DNA of 64,000 nucleotides from Anagrus nilaparvatae (GCA_022575985.1 JAKSXM010000288.1:3561501-3625500), one strand, 5' to 3'. Shown: positions 23,701-36,437, numbered from the stretch's first letter. Notes: generated by a model from the letters alone, not told the origin. Translations and numbers: made by a program.

Positions 23701-26700
23701 AAAATAGCATAAATGCAATAGAATTTCTGATACTGAGAATATCTAGGGAGATTCTGGATAGAAATTTTTGGTCACCCGATGAGATTTCCGGTAATTTATG
23801 ATTTGGCTTTCGTATATTTCTCGGGAAATTTTTTTAAAGCCTTAAGTCCCTTTTAACTTAAATTATAATACATTTCTCAATCGCTGTAAAAAATATCTAA
23901 AACTTGCATAAAAAGTGAATCATCCCTGAAAAATCCAAAAATTGAGTCAGAATATTCTCATTTAGTGACAGGTCCAAGAACTTGTTTTACATTGGGCCAA
24001 GCTCTGAAAATTTCTCGTGGTTAAAACTATGTTTTTTAAATTTCTGTAATATTCCAATTTTGAATTTTCAAAACTTTTATCCCAACTAAAAAATTTCTAG
24101 ATTACTTTATTTTGATTTAAAAAATTCTCAAAATCATTCGTATGCTAAATTATCTGCAGACTGCAAATAGTATTATTATAACCAACTAAGTCACGCTCAA
24201 TTATATTTACATGCTTTTACAATGCTTTATAATGAAACTTTTGGTATAAAAGAAGCAATTATATTATCTGATGAAATATGGTTGATTTCGTACAACCACC
24301 TGTAGTAAAAATTTTATGGTTTCATTTTTATAATTAAAAATAAATATAAAATTTTACTTGTTTTTTACTTCAATTTTTGAGAAAATAAACTTATCAAAAT
24401 TTCTGTGTCAAATTTGAATAGTTTTACGTCAGTAAAGTCAGAAAAAATGCCTAAACCTTAATATCTTATTTACAATTACGGTAAATTAAGTGTTTTAAAT
24501 ACTTTAAATACAAAAACTCCGCTTTTATTTAAAATCACCTTTAAAAAAATGTCTTTTATCTAGCATCATATTTATAATATTAAATTACATGAAATGAATT
24601 TTAATCGGAATTTTAAATAGATGCTTGTATTTTATCTCGTAATTTATGAAAAGATACAAAGATTACTTTGCTTTTTAGCAAAAATAGTGTAAAGCATCAT
24701 CGAATACATTTTTTAATCTTTTGATTAAAATCTGCGTAATATGTTTAGAAGTTACGTACCGCATGTTAATTTTAGATATTATTTGTCTATAATCAGAATG
24801 AATAAATTTTATTTTGCCAGACAAAAAGGAAATCATTAATTTTTTGTAAGAGTAGTTTACTAAATAAGCGAATTTGACAGACTATTTTTTTAGAAAAATA
24901 ATTTATGAAACTTAAGTTTTTGTTGAAAAAGATACCAAAAGTGATCTAGTGAAAAAACTAACAAAATTAATTTGCTAATAAATTATACTATCTTTCTTTT
25001 AACTTTAATGATTCATACTTATCTTGAAACATTTTATTAGTGAACTTAAAACAAATTTTCAAATTCAGAACTTTTATAAATTAGATTGAAACCATAAAAA
25101 CACATTCATAAAATATATTGGTAATACACTGACAATAAAACCGGTTTTCTTTGACAATCAATAAAACAATCAATATCACCATTTTCTAGTTTTTTTACCA
25201 CAACTAAATACTATTTGATTATTTATAGGTTTTTGTACGGTACACACATAATTATATTTCAATGAAAATATTTGCATACGAAATGAGGATTTACTATAAG
25301 GAAATATCAATAATATTTAACACCTTTTTGCCGTACTTTTTATCACTATTCTGTTACTCGTTTAAGTTTTTTAAATTTGTAAAAAAAGTCCATGATTTAT
25401 TATAAATAATTATTATATTTACATTAATACTATTGAAATTATATCTGCTAAAAATTTCTTTGAAATCAAACGATTTTCTTTTTTCAATATAATCTAACAC
25501 CGTTGGTCTATTTTTACTACATGTATTAAAGGGTTAGCTCCATAACTCATCAATAACACAATAACTCAATCTTAATTGCTTCATCGTTTACTACGTGGCA
25601 TCATAGAATAAAGTGCAATTTTCACATCCTAAGAAATTTATTAATGGGTGTTCTGAGTTTTCTAAATTTATTAATACTTAATTAAATCAACAAACTCAGC
25701 AGAGTGGAATAATAGATCCACTATGTTCTCATGAATTTTTAATAACGGATTAGCACCCTTTTGTAAAGCTTTTTTTATTCCAATCTATTAGCTAAATACA
25801 GTAATGATACATTTATATTTTCAAAAACGTAATTCATATTATGTCTCTTTGTGAAATGATGGTTGAGTATTTCAATTTCTTCTAATCTCTATTAAGGGAT
25901 TAAAATATTATAAGACCAATAGCATTTTCAATATTTGAAAAAACCAATTTACTAAAAAAGGTATATTTAAGACCAAAAATACAAATTTTCAATTTTCAAC
26001 GTCTAATAGCAGCTCAAATCAGTCAAATGTTAAATATTGGATTTTTTAAAATATTCATAGACTTGATGGGATTTTTCTATCAGATTCAAATGATGTTATA
26101 AACTGGGCTTAAAAGAATATTCCATTTTTTAGTTTTTAGGGTATCAATTATGAAGGGACCAATTTTTAAAAGTTTCGCAGATTTTAAGAAAAAATTTTCT
26201 GAATAATATTTATAAAAGTTGCATATATATTTTTCCCTTAGAAATTCAATGAAACCACTAGTTTTTTTTTCATCCAAAGTTTTCCTTAGCCATAATCTTT
26301 GTTTCTATTTTTACTAGTTTTGTCTATGTATATTTTGCATTAGTAGCCTATTTGAGGTTAAAGGGTTTGAAATATTAAAAATTTTTTTTAAATATGTACA
26401 AATAATATAAAAATTTTTTTTTTTAAACGCGCTTATATTTAAATGCACTAAAAAGTAAAAAATAATTTTATTAACTTTCTAGCTGAAATATAATTTTTAT
26501 TCGCATTTAGAATCAACCCCTTAAAACAACATGTATGCAATTTAAAATAGTATATTTTTATCCTCAAAAATAAAAAATGGCCCAGATTGCGCGTAAATTG
26601 TTATTTAAAAAAAAAAAATTATTTTTTTTCCTAGTGTATCGAAAACGCGTTTTTTCCCCACTGAGCAAGAAAAATAGTATTTTATCCATTACTCCAGGCA

Positions 26701-29700
26701 ATATACACGAAGGAAGAGGGTGTCAAGTTTCCACTTTTATAAAAAAGTTTGTTATTCGAAAAATTATTGTTATTTTTACTTAAAATTTATACCTGGAGGT
26801 TGCTAAATTTAAAAATCAGATTAATATATTTAGTTGACATTTCATTCGTTCGTGGAACTTTCACATTTTTTTTAGAATTGATAACTTGGGTAATCTCTGC
26901 TGTACCAAATAGCTGAATCTCTCCCATTGAAATCTCTATCACCAAATATTTTCGGTTATGGTATTTCAAAAAAGGATACCCACAATTGCTTTCATTTTTT
27001 CGCCTCTGTTTCATTTTCAATATCATCAGACTAGATAATTTGTTTAAAAATTTACTAAAGTTGTATATCATTTTTAAATCATAATTTTTTTTAGTCTGTA
27101 ACCAAATGCTAATTATTTATATAAATTTAATATTTTAACTTATTTTAATATTTAATAATATAAAAACTGTTACATATGTAAAACAAATGTGCTTTTTTTT
27201 ATCTGCCCTAATTATAAAACTTATATTTTTGGCCTGTTTCTTATTTTTCTTAATTAAAAATATTTTTTTAAACCAATAAATTAATAATAAATATGTACAC
27301 TACAATTACGAACCAAAAATTAAAAAAAATAAATAAAAAGCATTTATATTTTTTTTATTTCATATAATTATACATTTTATAGCTCCGCCTCCCCCGCCGC
27401 CACCGCCAGTACCTTCACAAGTGCCCGCATTAAGGATTAATACTGCATCTGAGGTATACATAAATAACATTTAATTATTATATTAAAAAATTTCTTTAAT
27501 ATAACAATAAATTTATATTTTTGCGATATTAATCTTAAATATGTAAAAAATAAAATTAAGGGCATCGGTCCTCGTAAACAGCAGCAACAGTTCGTGGGCG
27601 CACATCAAGAAACTTACGAGCCGCCAGCTGCTATACAAAACGCTATGATGACTAAGGACAAGAAGCCATTTACTTATACGCCTGGTATGGGCGGGAAACT
27701 TGACCTTTCACAAATTCGCAGTCCACGTATGGCTAGAAGAGTTGCAAAAAATGCCGAAGATGAAGGTATAGAAGGTCCACCAAAATCAACAACTGTTGTT
27801 ACTTCACCTGTTTTAAGTCCTAATCAACCAAATATATATTCACATCCACAAGTTGCTGTTCCAGTTTTTCCTGCCAATATGCCACAAACTACAACTCAAC
27901 TTAAAAATACTGTAAATCCAAATAATAGGCCGCAACCTGGTAATTATTTATTATATATTGTTGTAAAAATTTTTACGATTATTTTTTGGAAAATATTATT
28001 ATAATGTATTTGCCTTCTAAATATATACAGATATGGATTTCTTTAAATTTAAAAAACAAATAGCTTATTTAAGAAAAATTAGTACATTTTTTTTAAAAAT
28101 TTGTAAATATTTGATAAAAATTGTAATTGAAATAATTTTAGTTTTACGAGAAAACTAATTTTTTTTCTCGCAAATTTCCGAAAAATACTAGTAAATTTAC
28201 TAAAAGTGGCTGCAAATTTCGGAACTTTTATCATGAATTTTAATACTATTAAAATTTTATTTTTAATACATCAGTATTTTTTTAAATGTCTAATTATAGC
28301 ATATTTTATAATTTCGCAAGAATATTTTTTATAAATTCCATGAATTTGAATACAAAAGATATTACATTGCACGAAACCTCTCTTAAAATTGCACATAGAC
28401 AATTCCAAAATGCAATGATCCAATCGTAATTATCTTCCTTAATTTTAGTAATAGAAAGGCAACAAAAAACGCCAGAACTTCCAAAAATAAGAGTAGAAAC
28501 AAAAATAGTACCAGACAGTCCAACGACCCCAACATCACCAACCCAAGTAACGTTATCAAAAGCCCCAACACCATGGTTACAAAAAAATAGACCTCAAGAA
28601 GATTTACCAGAATGGGCAAAAAGATCTAATATTTACAGATCGCAAGACTCAACACCAGAAAGTCCAATACCTCAACCGGTTTACATTCAACAACAACAGC
28701 AACAACAACAGCCACCACCACCACCTAGACAATACGGAAATGCATCTAATCAACAAAGACCTCCAAGTAGAAATAATAACGAAAGAGTTGTACCATTAAG
28801 AGTAAGTTTTTAAAAATATTTTACATTTTTGAAACTTAATATTCAAAATATCCTATTCAAATATGATTGATTATTCCCCTTCTTCTGCAGTATTTCAAAA
28901 AGATCAATTGAATCACATAAAAATGAATAATATGCATATTTATATTATTATAAATGATGAAAATAAGCCGATATAAAATTTCTTTTATAAATTTTAAGAA
29001 AGAAAGAATTTTTATTTTTTAAAGCCCCTTGATACTTTTATTATTATTATTATTTTTCTATTATTAATTTCTATTCATGAATAAAATGTGTCTCCATGCA
29101 AAAAAATAAAATAGTATAAAAGAATTAATAATAATATGCTCAGCGACGCTTTTCACCATTATATTGTACAGCAATTTTATATCGGATTATTTTATTTATA
29201 CATACCGAAAAAAAATTTACAATAAAAAAAAAAATACCATCAGTCAATTAACGATCATTTTGTAAAAAAAATTTGGTCAATTTAACAAAATTGAAGTGTA
29301 CATGGGTTGTTTCATGTCGAATTTTTTTTTGAGTTAAAAAAGGAAATAAGAATTTTTTTTTGCCTGTTATGCAGTTCAATAAGTTGGTTGATAGATATTC
29401 TCAAATTAATTAAATAGAAAAAACGTAAATTTTGGATTTTATTTATGTTTTGATGGTAATATTCTGGTTCCACTTACCTCATAGGTTTAGAAATTTTTCT
29501 TTAGAATTTTTCGGGTTGTTGAAAAAAAAATTTAAAGTCTTAAAAATTAATTTTTGACATAATTTTTAAGTTTTGCGTGTTAATTTTTTTGTTCAAATTT
29601 TGTCGTTCATTTATATAAAAACTTTTTTAGTCTGAAGCCCTTTACTAAATTAAAAAGCTAAACTTTTTAAGAAGGCTCTTCAGTAGTCACTGGGTTACAC

Positions 29701-31814
29701 ATTTTAAAACTAAGATATTTTAGCAATATTTACTTAAATTAATCATTTTTCAACTATCGAGTCGATGCTTTACGCAAATTGGTGTAAAATTATGAAACAA
29801 AAAATTGAAAATGTTAATTAGTTTAAACAAGTACAAAATGTTAAAGCTTTGGTTATGAATGCCTGAGATTCCAGATCTGGGCAGTTTGAATGAAAACTTT
29901 GCTAAGCTCATGTTGAAGAGCATTCATTTTTAGGGGGAGGTACCGTGGGGAATGTTTTGCTAAATCTATTTAGTAATAAGCTATAACTTGTTACAGAAAG
30001 AGTTCAGCAAAAAAATTTCACATTTTATTTTAAGTAAATATAGTTAAAGTATTTTAGTTTCAAAATGTGTAACCTAGTGACTGAAGAGCCTCCTTAAACA
30101 AATCAAATTTGAGAGAAATGTAAAAATTAGAAACTAACAAAAAAGACATCAAATTTTAGGTCAATTTTGGATAAAACAAATCTGCAAATCTAACGATATT
30201 ATAGAAATGATCAGAATTTACGTAAAGTGTCTAGTTAAAAACTGAATTTATTCCCAAACTTACAAACCCAAAAAGTAATTAATAAAGTAAATGCCAGATA
30301 TTAGATATCTAAAAAATAGATACCTATTGTCTATTCTAAAAAATAAAGAAACATCTTTTTTAGGTCGAAGACAGACCCTCAGTATTTAGCATAATGAACG
30401 ATACTAGTGGTCATCATCAATTTAAAGATTCTGGTACACCTCATCATTTATCACGTTGGAATCAACCTCAACAACACCAACAAACTAAAATTTCATCACC
30501 AACATCACCACCATCATCATCATCAGGATACGTTATCCCAATACAAATTGAAGGTCAAAATCAAAGGATCAATAATAACAATAATAGTATCAATAATAAT
30601 AACAATTATTATTATCCTAAAGAAAGCCAGCCAACAAGGTATATAAAACTAAAATATTTGTTCTGACACTTGTCAAATCCCTTTTTTTTTTTGTTTCTTT
30701 TTATATTTAACTAAACTACCTAAATACTTATATTGTACTTTATTGTTGCAAAAATACATTATTTCTTTTCTTGTATTGCTTTTATTGGAACAATAGAAAT
30801 GTCACTAGAGTTGTACCAGTACAACAACAACAACAAGCAGAACCTGGACCAATACAATCAAAATCATTTAGGGTGTTACAAAAAATTACCTCAACTGATG
30901 CTGACGAAATGGATGGTGAACAAATTAGAAAATTACAATTAACCGAAGATGACAAATTTCTTATGAATAAATTTAAAGAACAAGGTTAGAATTATTTTAA
31001 AAAATATATTTTTTGTATAAATAAAAAAAAATTAATAAAAAAATAAAATTAGTTGATGGAGAAAATTATTTACACAAAGAAGAAGATCCAAGATATCGCG
31101 GTTCTGCGATACCTTCGAGAGCTTTTCGTTATCTTCAAAATATGACAGATTCGGGTGAAGTCACTAATGTTAATACGAGTACGTTTTTAAGCTTCATTTT
31201 TTTTTTTCATAATTTTTTTTTTTTTCATTCATTTTGCAGAAATTCAATTTTTTTTTCTATTTTCTAACAGCTCCAAGGTCAATTAACTCGGCTATCAAGA
31301 AACAAAATAGAAATTCAAAATCATTCGGTAAAATAAAAAAAATTCGTGTGTTTTTTGCTGTTTTCAGTTTTCACTTATAAATTAACGTGTGATTGTATAA
31401 TATTATATATGTGTGTGCTTTATTTTGTTGTTTTCTAAAAATACATATCAATGACCTTATTATTATTATTATTATTTTTATAGTTTTTTGTGATCTTGAC
31501 ATAAAAATGTTAAATATTTTATAAAAAATTTAGGATTTTAATTATTGAATTAAAAGTGTGTGTTTTTTAATTCCTAATATTTGCTATTTCCTTTTAAATA
31601 AATAAAAATTAATCATGATCTTTTTGTTATTTTTTTTTAATTTAATTTTTGTTTTTTTTTTATAAAACAGATGAAGGACATGTAGTTAATGTACCGATAA
31701 ATATTGTACCAGCAAGTGAACAACAGGTGCCAGAACCAAAAAAATATATGGGCGGTGCAATTCCTTCCAGATCATTTAGGATACTACAAGCTATGACTAC
31801 ACCTGAAAGTATTG
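17785..31814 (+). CDS. Zasp66-like Z-disc protein (PDLIM family), PDZ-less form
   Basis: I assemble ten exons with matching phases: 17785..17816, 23018..23043, 27383..27453, 27561..27939, 28449..28801, 30364..30638, 30797..30984, 31053..31178, 31271..31327, 31671..31814. They give one open frame of about 550 codons with GT/AG boundaries throughout. After a short leader come a Pro run (residues 21-29) and a basic block at about 78-103 (KPFTYTPGM...SQIRSPRMARR). Pro/Ser/Gln-rich linkers follow, with QQQQQ and Asn runs. Three related motifs of the form PSRxFRxLQxMT lie at about 400-410, 460-473 and 532-545. These resemble the C-terminal parts of insect Zasp66/PDLIM proteins, which bind alpha-actinin at muscle Z-discs. 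No PDZ or LIM domain is encoded by these exons, so this is either an isoform from an internal promoter or a shortened homologue. The last exon is uncertain and is given separately. Confidence 0.7.
18855..19204. mobile_element. MITE with CATTCACTGG terminal inverted repeats
   Basis: The left end (CACCATTCACTGGCCATAAC) is mirrored at the right end (GACAATTATGACCATTGAATGG, about 19178-19200). The same ends bound the element at 34188-34705, so the two are one family. The interior is non-coding. Confidence 0.7.
21995..22811. mobile_element. Long hairpin element with a smaller MITE at its centre
   Basis: Almost the whole left half (21995-22395) is mirrored in the right half to 22811, including GAACCGGACTGGGCGTATTA near 22120 and its complement near 22670. 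An inner pair starting at CTACACTGTAAAAAGTAACTT (about 22188) ends in inverse at about 22619. The same inner ends recur at 50294-50517. It lies in intron 1 of the Zasp-like gene. Confidence 0.8.
23044..27382 (+). other. Second intron of the Zasp-like gene
   Basis: About 4.3 kb of AT-rich DNA. Apart from a dispersed repeat fragment at 26575-26690 I see nothing supportable. Short frames at 26086, 26577 and 26787 lack motifs or recur with the repeat. Confidence 0.5.
26575..26690. repeat. Copy of the small dispersed repeat also seen at 40.2 kb
   Basis: ATGGCCCAGATTGCGCGTAA here matches the reverse complement of the copy around 40340-40355. The downstream part (GAAAACGCGTTTTTTCCCCACTGA) matches that copy's GAAAACGCGTCTTTGCC region in the same order. 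The interior is A-rich and diverged. Confidence 0.45.
28802..30363 (+). other. Intron of the Zasp-like gene with an inverted-repeat element
   Basis: AT-rich intron of 1.56 kb between phase-matched exons. It contains the inverted-repeat element at 29668-30096 and otherwise nothing recognisable. Confidence 0.5.
29668..30096. mobile_element. Inverted-repeat (MITE-like) element in an intron
   Basis: TAAGAAGGCTCTTCAGTAGT...GGGTTACACATTTTAAAACTAA (29668-29713) is mirrored at about 30050-30096 (TTTCAAAATGTGTAACCTAG...GAAGAGCCTCCTTA). The arms continue inward with more mismatches. Non-coding. Confidence 0.7.
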
Positions 31815-31945
31815 GTAAGAATTAAGAAATTTACCAATTTTTTAACACATTAAACAATTTTTTAATTTTATTAAATTATTATTATTATTTTTTACATATA
31901 ATTCATTGACTTCAATTATAAAAAAGTATAAATATTTATTTTTAG

Positions 31946-31956
31946 ATCACACTTAA
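31946..31956 (+). CDS. Candidate terminal exon A of the Zasp-like gene
   Basis: After TTTTAG at 31945, eleven bases complete the split codon left by the exon ending at 31814 and reach TAA after Asp-His-Thr. The phase fits. A stop this soon is also likely by chance in AT-rich DNA. Confidence 0.3.
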
Positions 31957-32566
31957 TATTTAAATTTGGCATTATATTAATAATATATACACAAATTGGG
32001 CTTTTGCTTGTTATGTTAAAGTAAAAGCTAATTTTATTTTAACAGGTAACTTTAAGTCAATTTTGTGACTAATTGCTAACAAAAAACAGCGCTTATATTT
32101 GCTACTGTAATTTTATCTCATTGTCTATATTTTGATTAATTAACGTAGATGTAACTTATTGCATTCCATTATTAAATTAAAGTGCAGGCTGAAAGTTATT
32201 TCTTATTACAGGTAAAACATTTATGAAACAGTATGATATTTTGATTATTATCATTTAGGTAAAACGATTTTAGAATTTTTAGAATTTTTGATTCTACAAG
32301 TTCACATTAATTTAGCTAATAGTATTACCAGGATGATATAGCTCTCAAAAGTAAAATTTTTTACCAGGGATTTTTCGGTACTTGTAAGGCAAGGGTTCCG
32401 ATATTCATCGGAATTTTTGAGATAATTTAAAATTTTTTAACAGTTTTTTTGTTAAGATCACAGTTGCTCAACTTCTATAATTCCAAAGATATTTATAAAT
32501 ATTGCCTTAGTTTTAGCTTAAAATTTTCAGCCCCTTAGTTCACGTAATCTGTATCGTATCGTAAAT

Positions 32567-32700
32567 ACTCCAGTCAAATTACGGTGAGGAGGGTTGTTCT
32601 TTTAAAACAGATAAAGAAAGAGTCTTCTATAGGTTTTTTGAGTTGCTGATTACGAAAATCGTGGTTTTGCTCGTCAGATATCAATAAAACAACCACAAAG
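32567..32700. repeat. Truncated copy of the 3.3-4.5 kb foldback element end
   Basis: TACTCCAGTCAAATTACGG at 32567-32585 followed by GTTTTTTGAGTTGCTGATTACGAAAATCG matches the left end of the element at 3295-3380. The other arm is missing. It lies close to the 3' side of the R1-like LINE. Confidence 0.6.
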
Positions 32701-32729
32701 CAACAATTTTTTTTCTTTGGAGAAATGCG

Positions 32730-32781
32730 TTAAGTAAATAAATAAATAAATAAACAAATAAATAAATAAATAAATAAATAT
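32730..32781. repeat. (AAAT)n simple repeat at the 3' side of the LINE
   Basis: About a dozen AAAT units lie between the truncated foldback end and the LINE 3' region. On the minus strand this is the position of a LINE tail, so it may be the target-primed tail or the insertion target. Confidence 0.6.
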
Positions 32782-34187
32782 CCTACCATCTGATTGCGGT
32801 ATCAAGAGTAAGTGCAGGAATGATTGTTAGCCCAACACCTGCAATCATCCGGATAACCGCAATACATCTCAATATTAGCCTATACCTTGGACTCCAGGAT
32901 TTTGGGTACGAAGTATGTACTCCACATACTGGCTAATTTCGGATCATACTTCTTTATTTCGGAACATCAGGCCAACCACATTCTCAGGTGTGATTTGGCC
33001 GATGTTAGTTTCTAATTGAAACTTTGTAATGGCTCATCTGTCGCATTCGAAGAGTGTGTGTCCCAGCGTGTCTTTTTTGCCAGGAGAGTATATACATTCA
33101 GCGCTATTCATCTTTTGGATCTGAAAGAGGTAAAGAAGCCCATGTGCGCTTAAGAAATGGGTGAAAAAATAATTAATGTCCCCGTGCTCTCTAGTTATCC
33201 AAGGTGATATTTCTCCTATCAACCTCTTGGTGCATTTTCTTTCCAATTAGTCGGTCTTACGGTCCTGCCACTTGCTTAGGCTTATCTGGCAAGAAGTAGC
33301 CTTTGCGCGGTCAATGCCTTCCCTCTCTTTGTTCAGATAGATATACTGTCTCTCAAGAGCCAGCAGATCTATCGGGATTACCCCGGCGATGACTAGAGCT
33401 GCCTCCAAAGACACTGTGCGATAGACACAGGAGATTCACAAGGCTCCTTGCTTCTGGACGCTCGTAAGCTTAGACGTATAAGTGACCTTCTTTAAGCAGT
33501 CAGCCCGTACTTCTGCACCATACAGGTGTATGGAGTGAATGACCGACATAAGGAGTCTGCGCTTTCTAGTCTTAGGACCACATGTGTTTCTTATGAGCCT
33601 GCTTAAGGCAGTAGTGAGTCTGGCAGTCTTCTCCGTGCTTCTCAGAATCTGCGCCTGAAAGGTCTGTTTCGTGTCCAACAGCACTCCCAAGTACTTTAAG
33701 TAATCCTTCGTTTCTATCCTATCCTCCTCAATACATATTGGGATGATGGTCTCATTATGTTTACGAGTGAATAGGATAATCTCAGTCTTCGCCGTCGCAA
33801 GATTTAGACAGTGGTCTTCCATCCAGTATTTGACTCCATGCATTGCCTGGTTCAGTTTTTTCTCAGCGATTTGTACATCTTTTGCTGTGATGACCAGGAC
33901 CAGGACCAGATCATCCGCGTATCTGACAGTAAAAGTATCCTCCGGCATTGGAAGCCTAAGTACCTGATCGTACATGATGTTCTATAGATCCGGCCTAAGG
34001 ACCGATCTTGAACTGCAGTTACTTTCCTCAGTTTTGTTCCTTGCGCAGTCTTAAATATTATTTCTCGATTTCTCAGGTAACTGCTGATGATTCTTCGCAG
34101 ATATTTTGGCACCTGGAAGTTCCTTAGCCCCTTCACGAAATTGCTCCATCTTGCTGAGTTAAAGGCATTCTTCACATCGAGGGTCAC

Positions 34188-34705
34188 GGCCGCCATTCAA
34201 TGGTCATAACTTTCGTTGTTCATCTGGGTCATTTTTCAGAACCTTGAAATCTAGATTTTTCGAAAACAGACCCATAAATGAATTTCGTAGAAAAATTCAT
34301 TTCCGAATTCGTAAAATCAGAATGCATCAAAATAAAGAATAGTATAAATTCCGAAATTCTTTTTATGAAACCTTATATCGTCCCTACTAACGAAAACAAG
34401 GCCAGCTCATTCTCGCGGCGAAGGCTGGGCCAACTCACATTTAAATTAACATGGGCCCCCCCTTTCCCCTCTGAGCTGGCCTAGTTTTCGCTAGTAGCGT
34501 CGATATTTCATGGTAATTTTTTGCTTTTTACAAATAATCTGATATTTTATCAAATATGCACTGATTTTTAGGAACTTTAATTTCTCTGCCTTATAACCCT
34601 TCTAGTTTTTATTACTCTGCATTAAAAAGTTTGTATACTTAATTTTCGGGATTCGGAAAACTGACCCGGATGGACAACGACAATTATGACCAGTGAATGG
34701 CGCCC
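34188..34705. mobile_element. MITE (CATTCACTGG family) inserted in the LINE with an 8-bp target duplication
   Basis: The ends (GGCCGCCATTCAATGGTCATAAC left, its counterpart GACAATTATGACCAGTGAATGGCGCC right) match the element at 18855-19204. Flanks AGGGTCAC (34180-34187) and AGGGTTAC (34706-34713) look like an 8-bp target-site duplication with one change. That size is typical of hAT or P-type transposition. Removing the element restores the LINE reading near VTLDVKNAF. Confidence 0.75.
34384..34498. mobile_element. Small MITE nested inside the MITE
   Basis: CTACTAACGAAAACAAGGCC at the left is mirrored by GGCCTAGTTTTCGCTAGTAG at the right, with TGAGCTGG/CCAGCTCA continuing the arms. CGTC lies on both sides (34379-34382 and 34499-34502), a possible short target duplication. 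The interior is C-rich, unlike the host MITE. Confidence 0.7.
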
Positions 34706-35400
34706 AGGGTTACTAGTAGCGTGATTTTTCTTGAGTAGTGATAGCCTGTCTGTGCATTCTCAATGACACGGGTGATACTGCTTATGGTATCGATAGTTGA
34801 ATTCCCTCGACGGAACCCGTATTTTCGGGGAAAAGAGTCTCCTGCAGTGTCCACAGCCCTCAGTATCCGTGGTTGCAGCATTTTTCCCAGCTGTGTCCAG
34901 TAGTCCTAGAGGACGCCAATAGTTTGGCAGCCTAGGTTTCCCTTTACCCTTACTAATAAGGACCAGTCTGGCACTTTTCCATAGATTTCTGAAGATGCCT
35001 GCTTGTGCATAAGTATTGTACATACTCGGGATAAATTGTGGACACTCATGCGTGGCTATCTTCATTATTTCAGTGGATATTCCATCAGGCCCTGGTGCCT
35101 TTCCATTTTTGAGCGAGTCTACTGCTGTCAGAAGCTCCTCCTCGGTGAATTCAGGGATAACTTCTTCGTTATCTTCTTCTAAATCAGTTTCTTCCTCCCT
35201 TTCCAGATGGGTAGAGAAAAGTCCGTCAACTATACGCCAAACCTCCTCTTCGTTCATAACACCACTTGCGAAAAGAACACTACTCCTCTTGGTGACAATC
35301 GTGTATCCAAGACCACATGGGTCATTGTCCACCTCGGTGCACAAAGCCATCTCGCATGCTTTCTAACCATAGATATAAAAGGTATAGATATAGCCATCAG

Positions 35401-35629
35401 TAAGTGAAAGCGTAAAGAAAATCTAAAGGACAGATAGATGCGAAAATACAAGCGTGTGCTCTTTTCTCTTTGTCGCACACTGCGCGAATTATATGCGCGT
35501 ACGATTTCAAATAGTATCAAACGATTTCAACGTGCACATATTTCGCGCAGTGTGCGACAAAGAGAAAAGAGCACACGCTTGTATTTTCGCATCTATCTAT
35601 CCTTTAGATTTTCTTTACGCATTCACTTA
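35401..35629. mobile_element. Near-perfect 229-bp inverted-repeat element
   Basis: About 100 bp at the left (from AAGTGAAAGCGTAAAGAAAA through CTCTTTTCTCTTTGTCGCAC) is mirrored almost exactly on the right, around a core of about 30 bp. High arm identity suggests a young insertion. It lies just beyond the 5' end of the LINE fragment. Confidence 0.8.
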
Positions 35630-36437
35630 TTGATGTCTATTTTCCTGACAGCAAATCTTAGTATTTTCTTGACCTGCTTATGCTCTGCTATCCGCTCATC
35701 AGTGTCCGTTCTAGTCCTTGCACTTGGCTCTCCTTCTCGTTGTTAGGCTCGCACTCCTAAGACAGGAGCTCGCACTCCTTAGACTTAAACACTCCCTTTA
35801 GCTAATATAAACATAAGTACTGTTAATAATGAAATGAAATTACATAGCAATTATTGAGCGTGCTAGTTTTTTGGAAAAAGAGTTTTAATTATTTAGTCTC
35901 TCGTAAATTTTATATTTTATAAACTTCTTTTTTTTCAATTTTAAATATTTTATTTACATTAACCTGTTAATTGTGTATATATTACATTTTCAATGCCAAA
36001 AAAATGCATATGGAAAATAAAATATGCAATAATTTGGATTCAACAACTAAACAAAATTATATAATTCATCAAAATTTTGATGAAAAATCAGGTTCTTTTT
36101 TTCTTTATCAAAATTAAATAACGTTTTATCAATAAACTATTAAATATAAATAAGTATCATTATTTCAACGCAAATCCTGCGTTCATAGGAGTATTTTTAT
36201 TTATATAATTTTATTGAAACAAAGATGTTATCTTGGTAAAATAATAATTTCGTATTACATTTTGAATTTTTTTGAAAACTTTAGAAAATTTTTATTAGAA
36301 AGCTTTATAAACAAAAAAATTTCTAATTTATTCAGGAAGCTTTTTTATAATACAAAAAATTCATTTGTCACAGTTTTGTAAACCAGAAAATTTGTTTATA
36401 TATTTGTTATTTTCAAATATTTAAGAATTTTATATTA

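Larger units (their letters stand above)
32785..35365 (-). pseudogene. R1-like LINE ORF2 remnant, split by nested insertions
   Basis: On the minus strand from about 35350 the frame encodes the reverse-transcriptase entry (LKNGKAPGPDGISTEIMK and NYWRPLGLLDTAGK). It continues with YGFRRGNSTIDTI at about 34800. Then an insertion (34188-34705) interrupts the protein between LLVTL and VTLDVKNAFNSARW. After it, the block with the catalytic YADD motif (TVRYADDLVLVL) lies near 33915. KYLGVLLDTKQTF and a thumb-like region follow, down to a C-terminal cysteine/histidine segment (LGHTLFECDR) at about 33040. Frameshifts occur, for example near 33975-34000. ORF1 and the endonuclease are missing, so this is a 5'-truncated dead copy. 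R1 clade is my reading from these blocks. Confidence 0.85.

Noticed and set aside
35016..35746. Plus-strand frames opposite the LINE and across the 35.4 kb hairpin
   Set aside because: Antisense shadows of the R1-like ORF and of the inverted repeat arms; the minus strand carries the recognisable reverse-transcriptase blocks.
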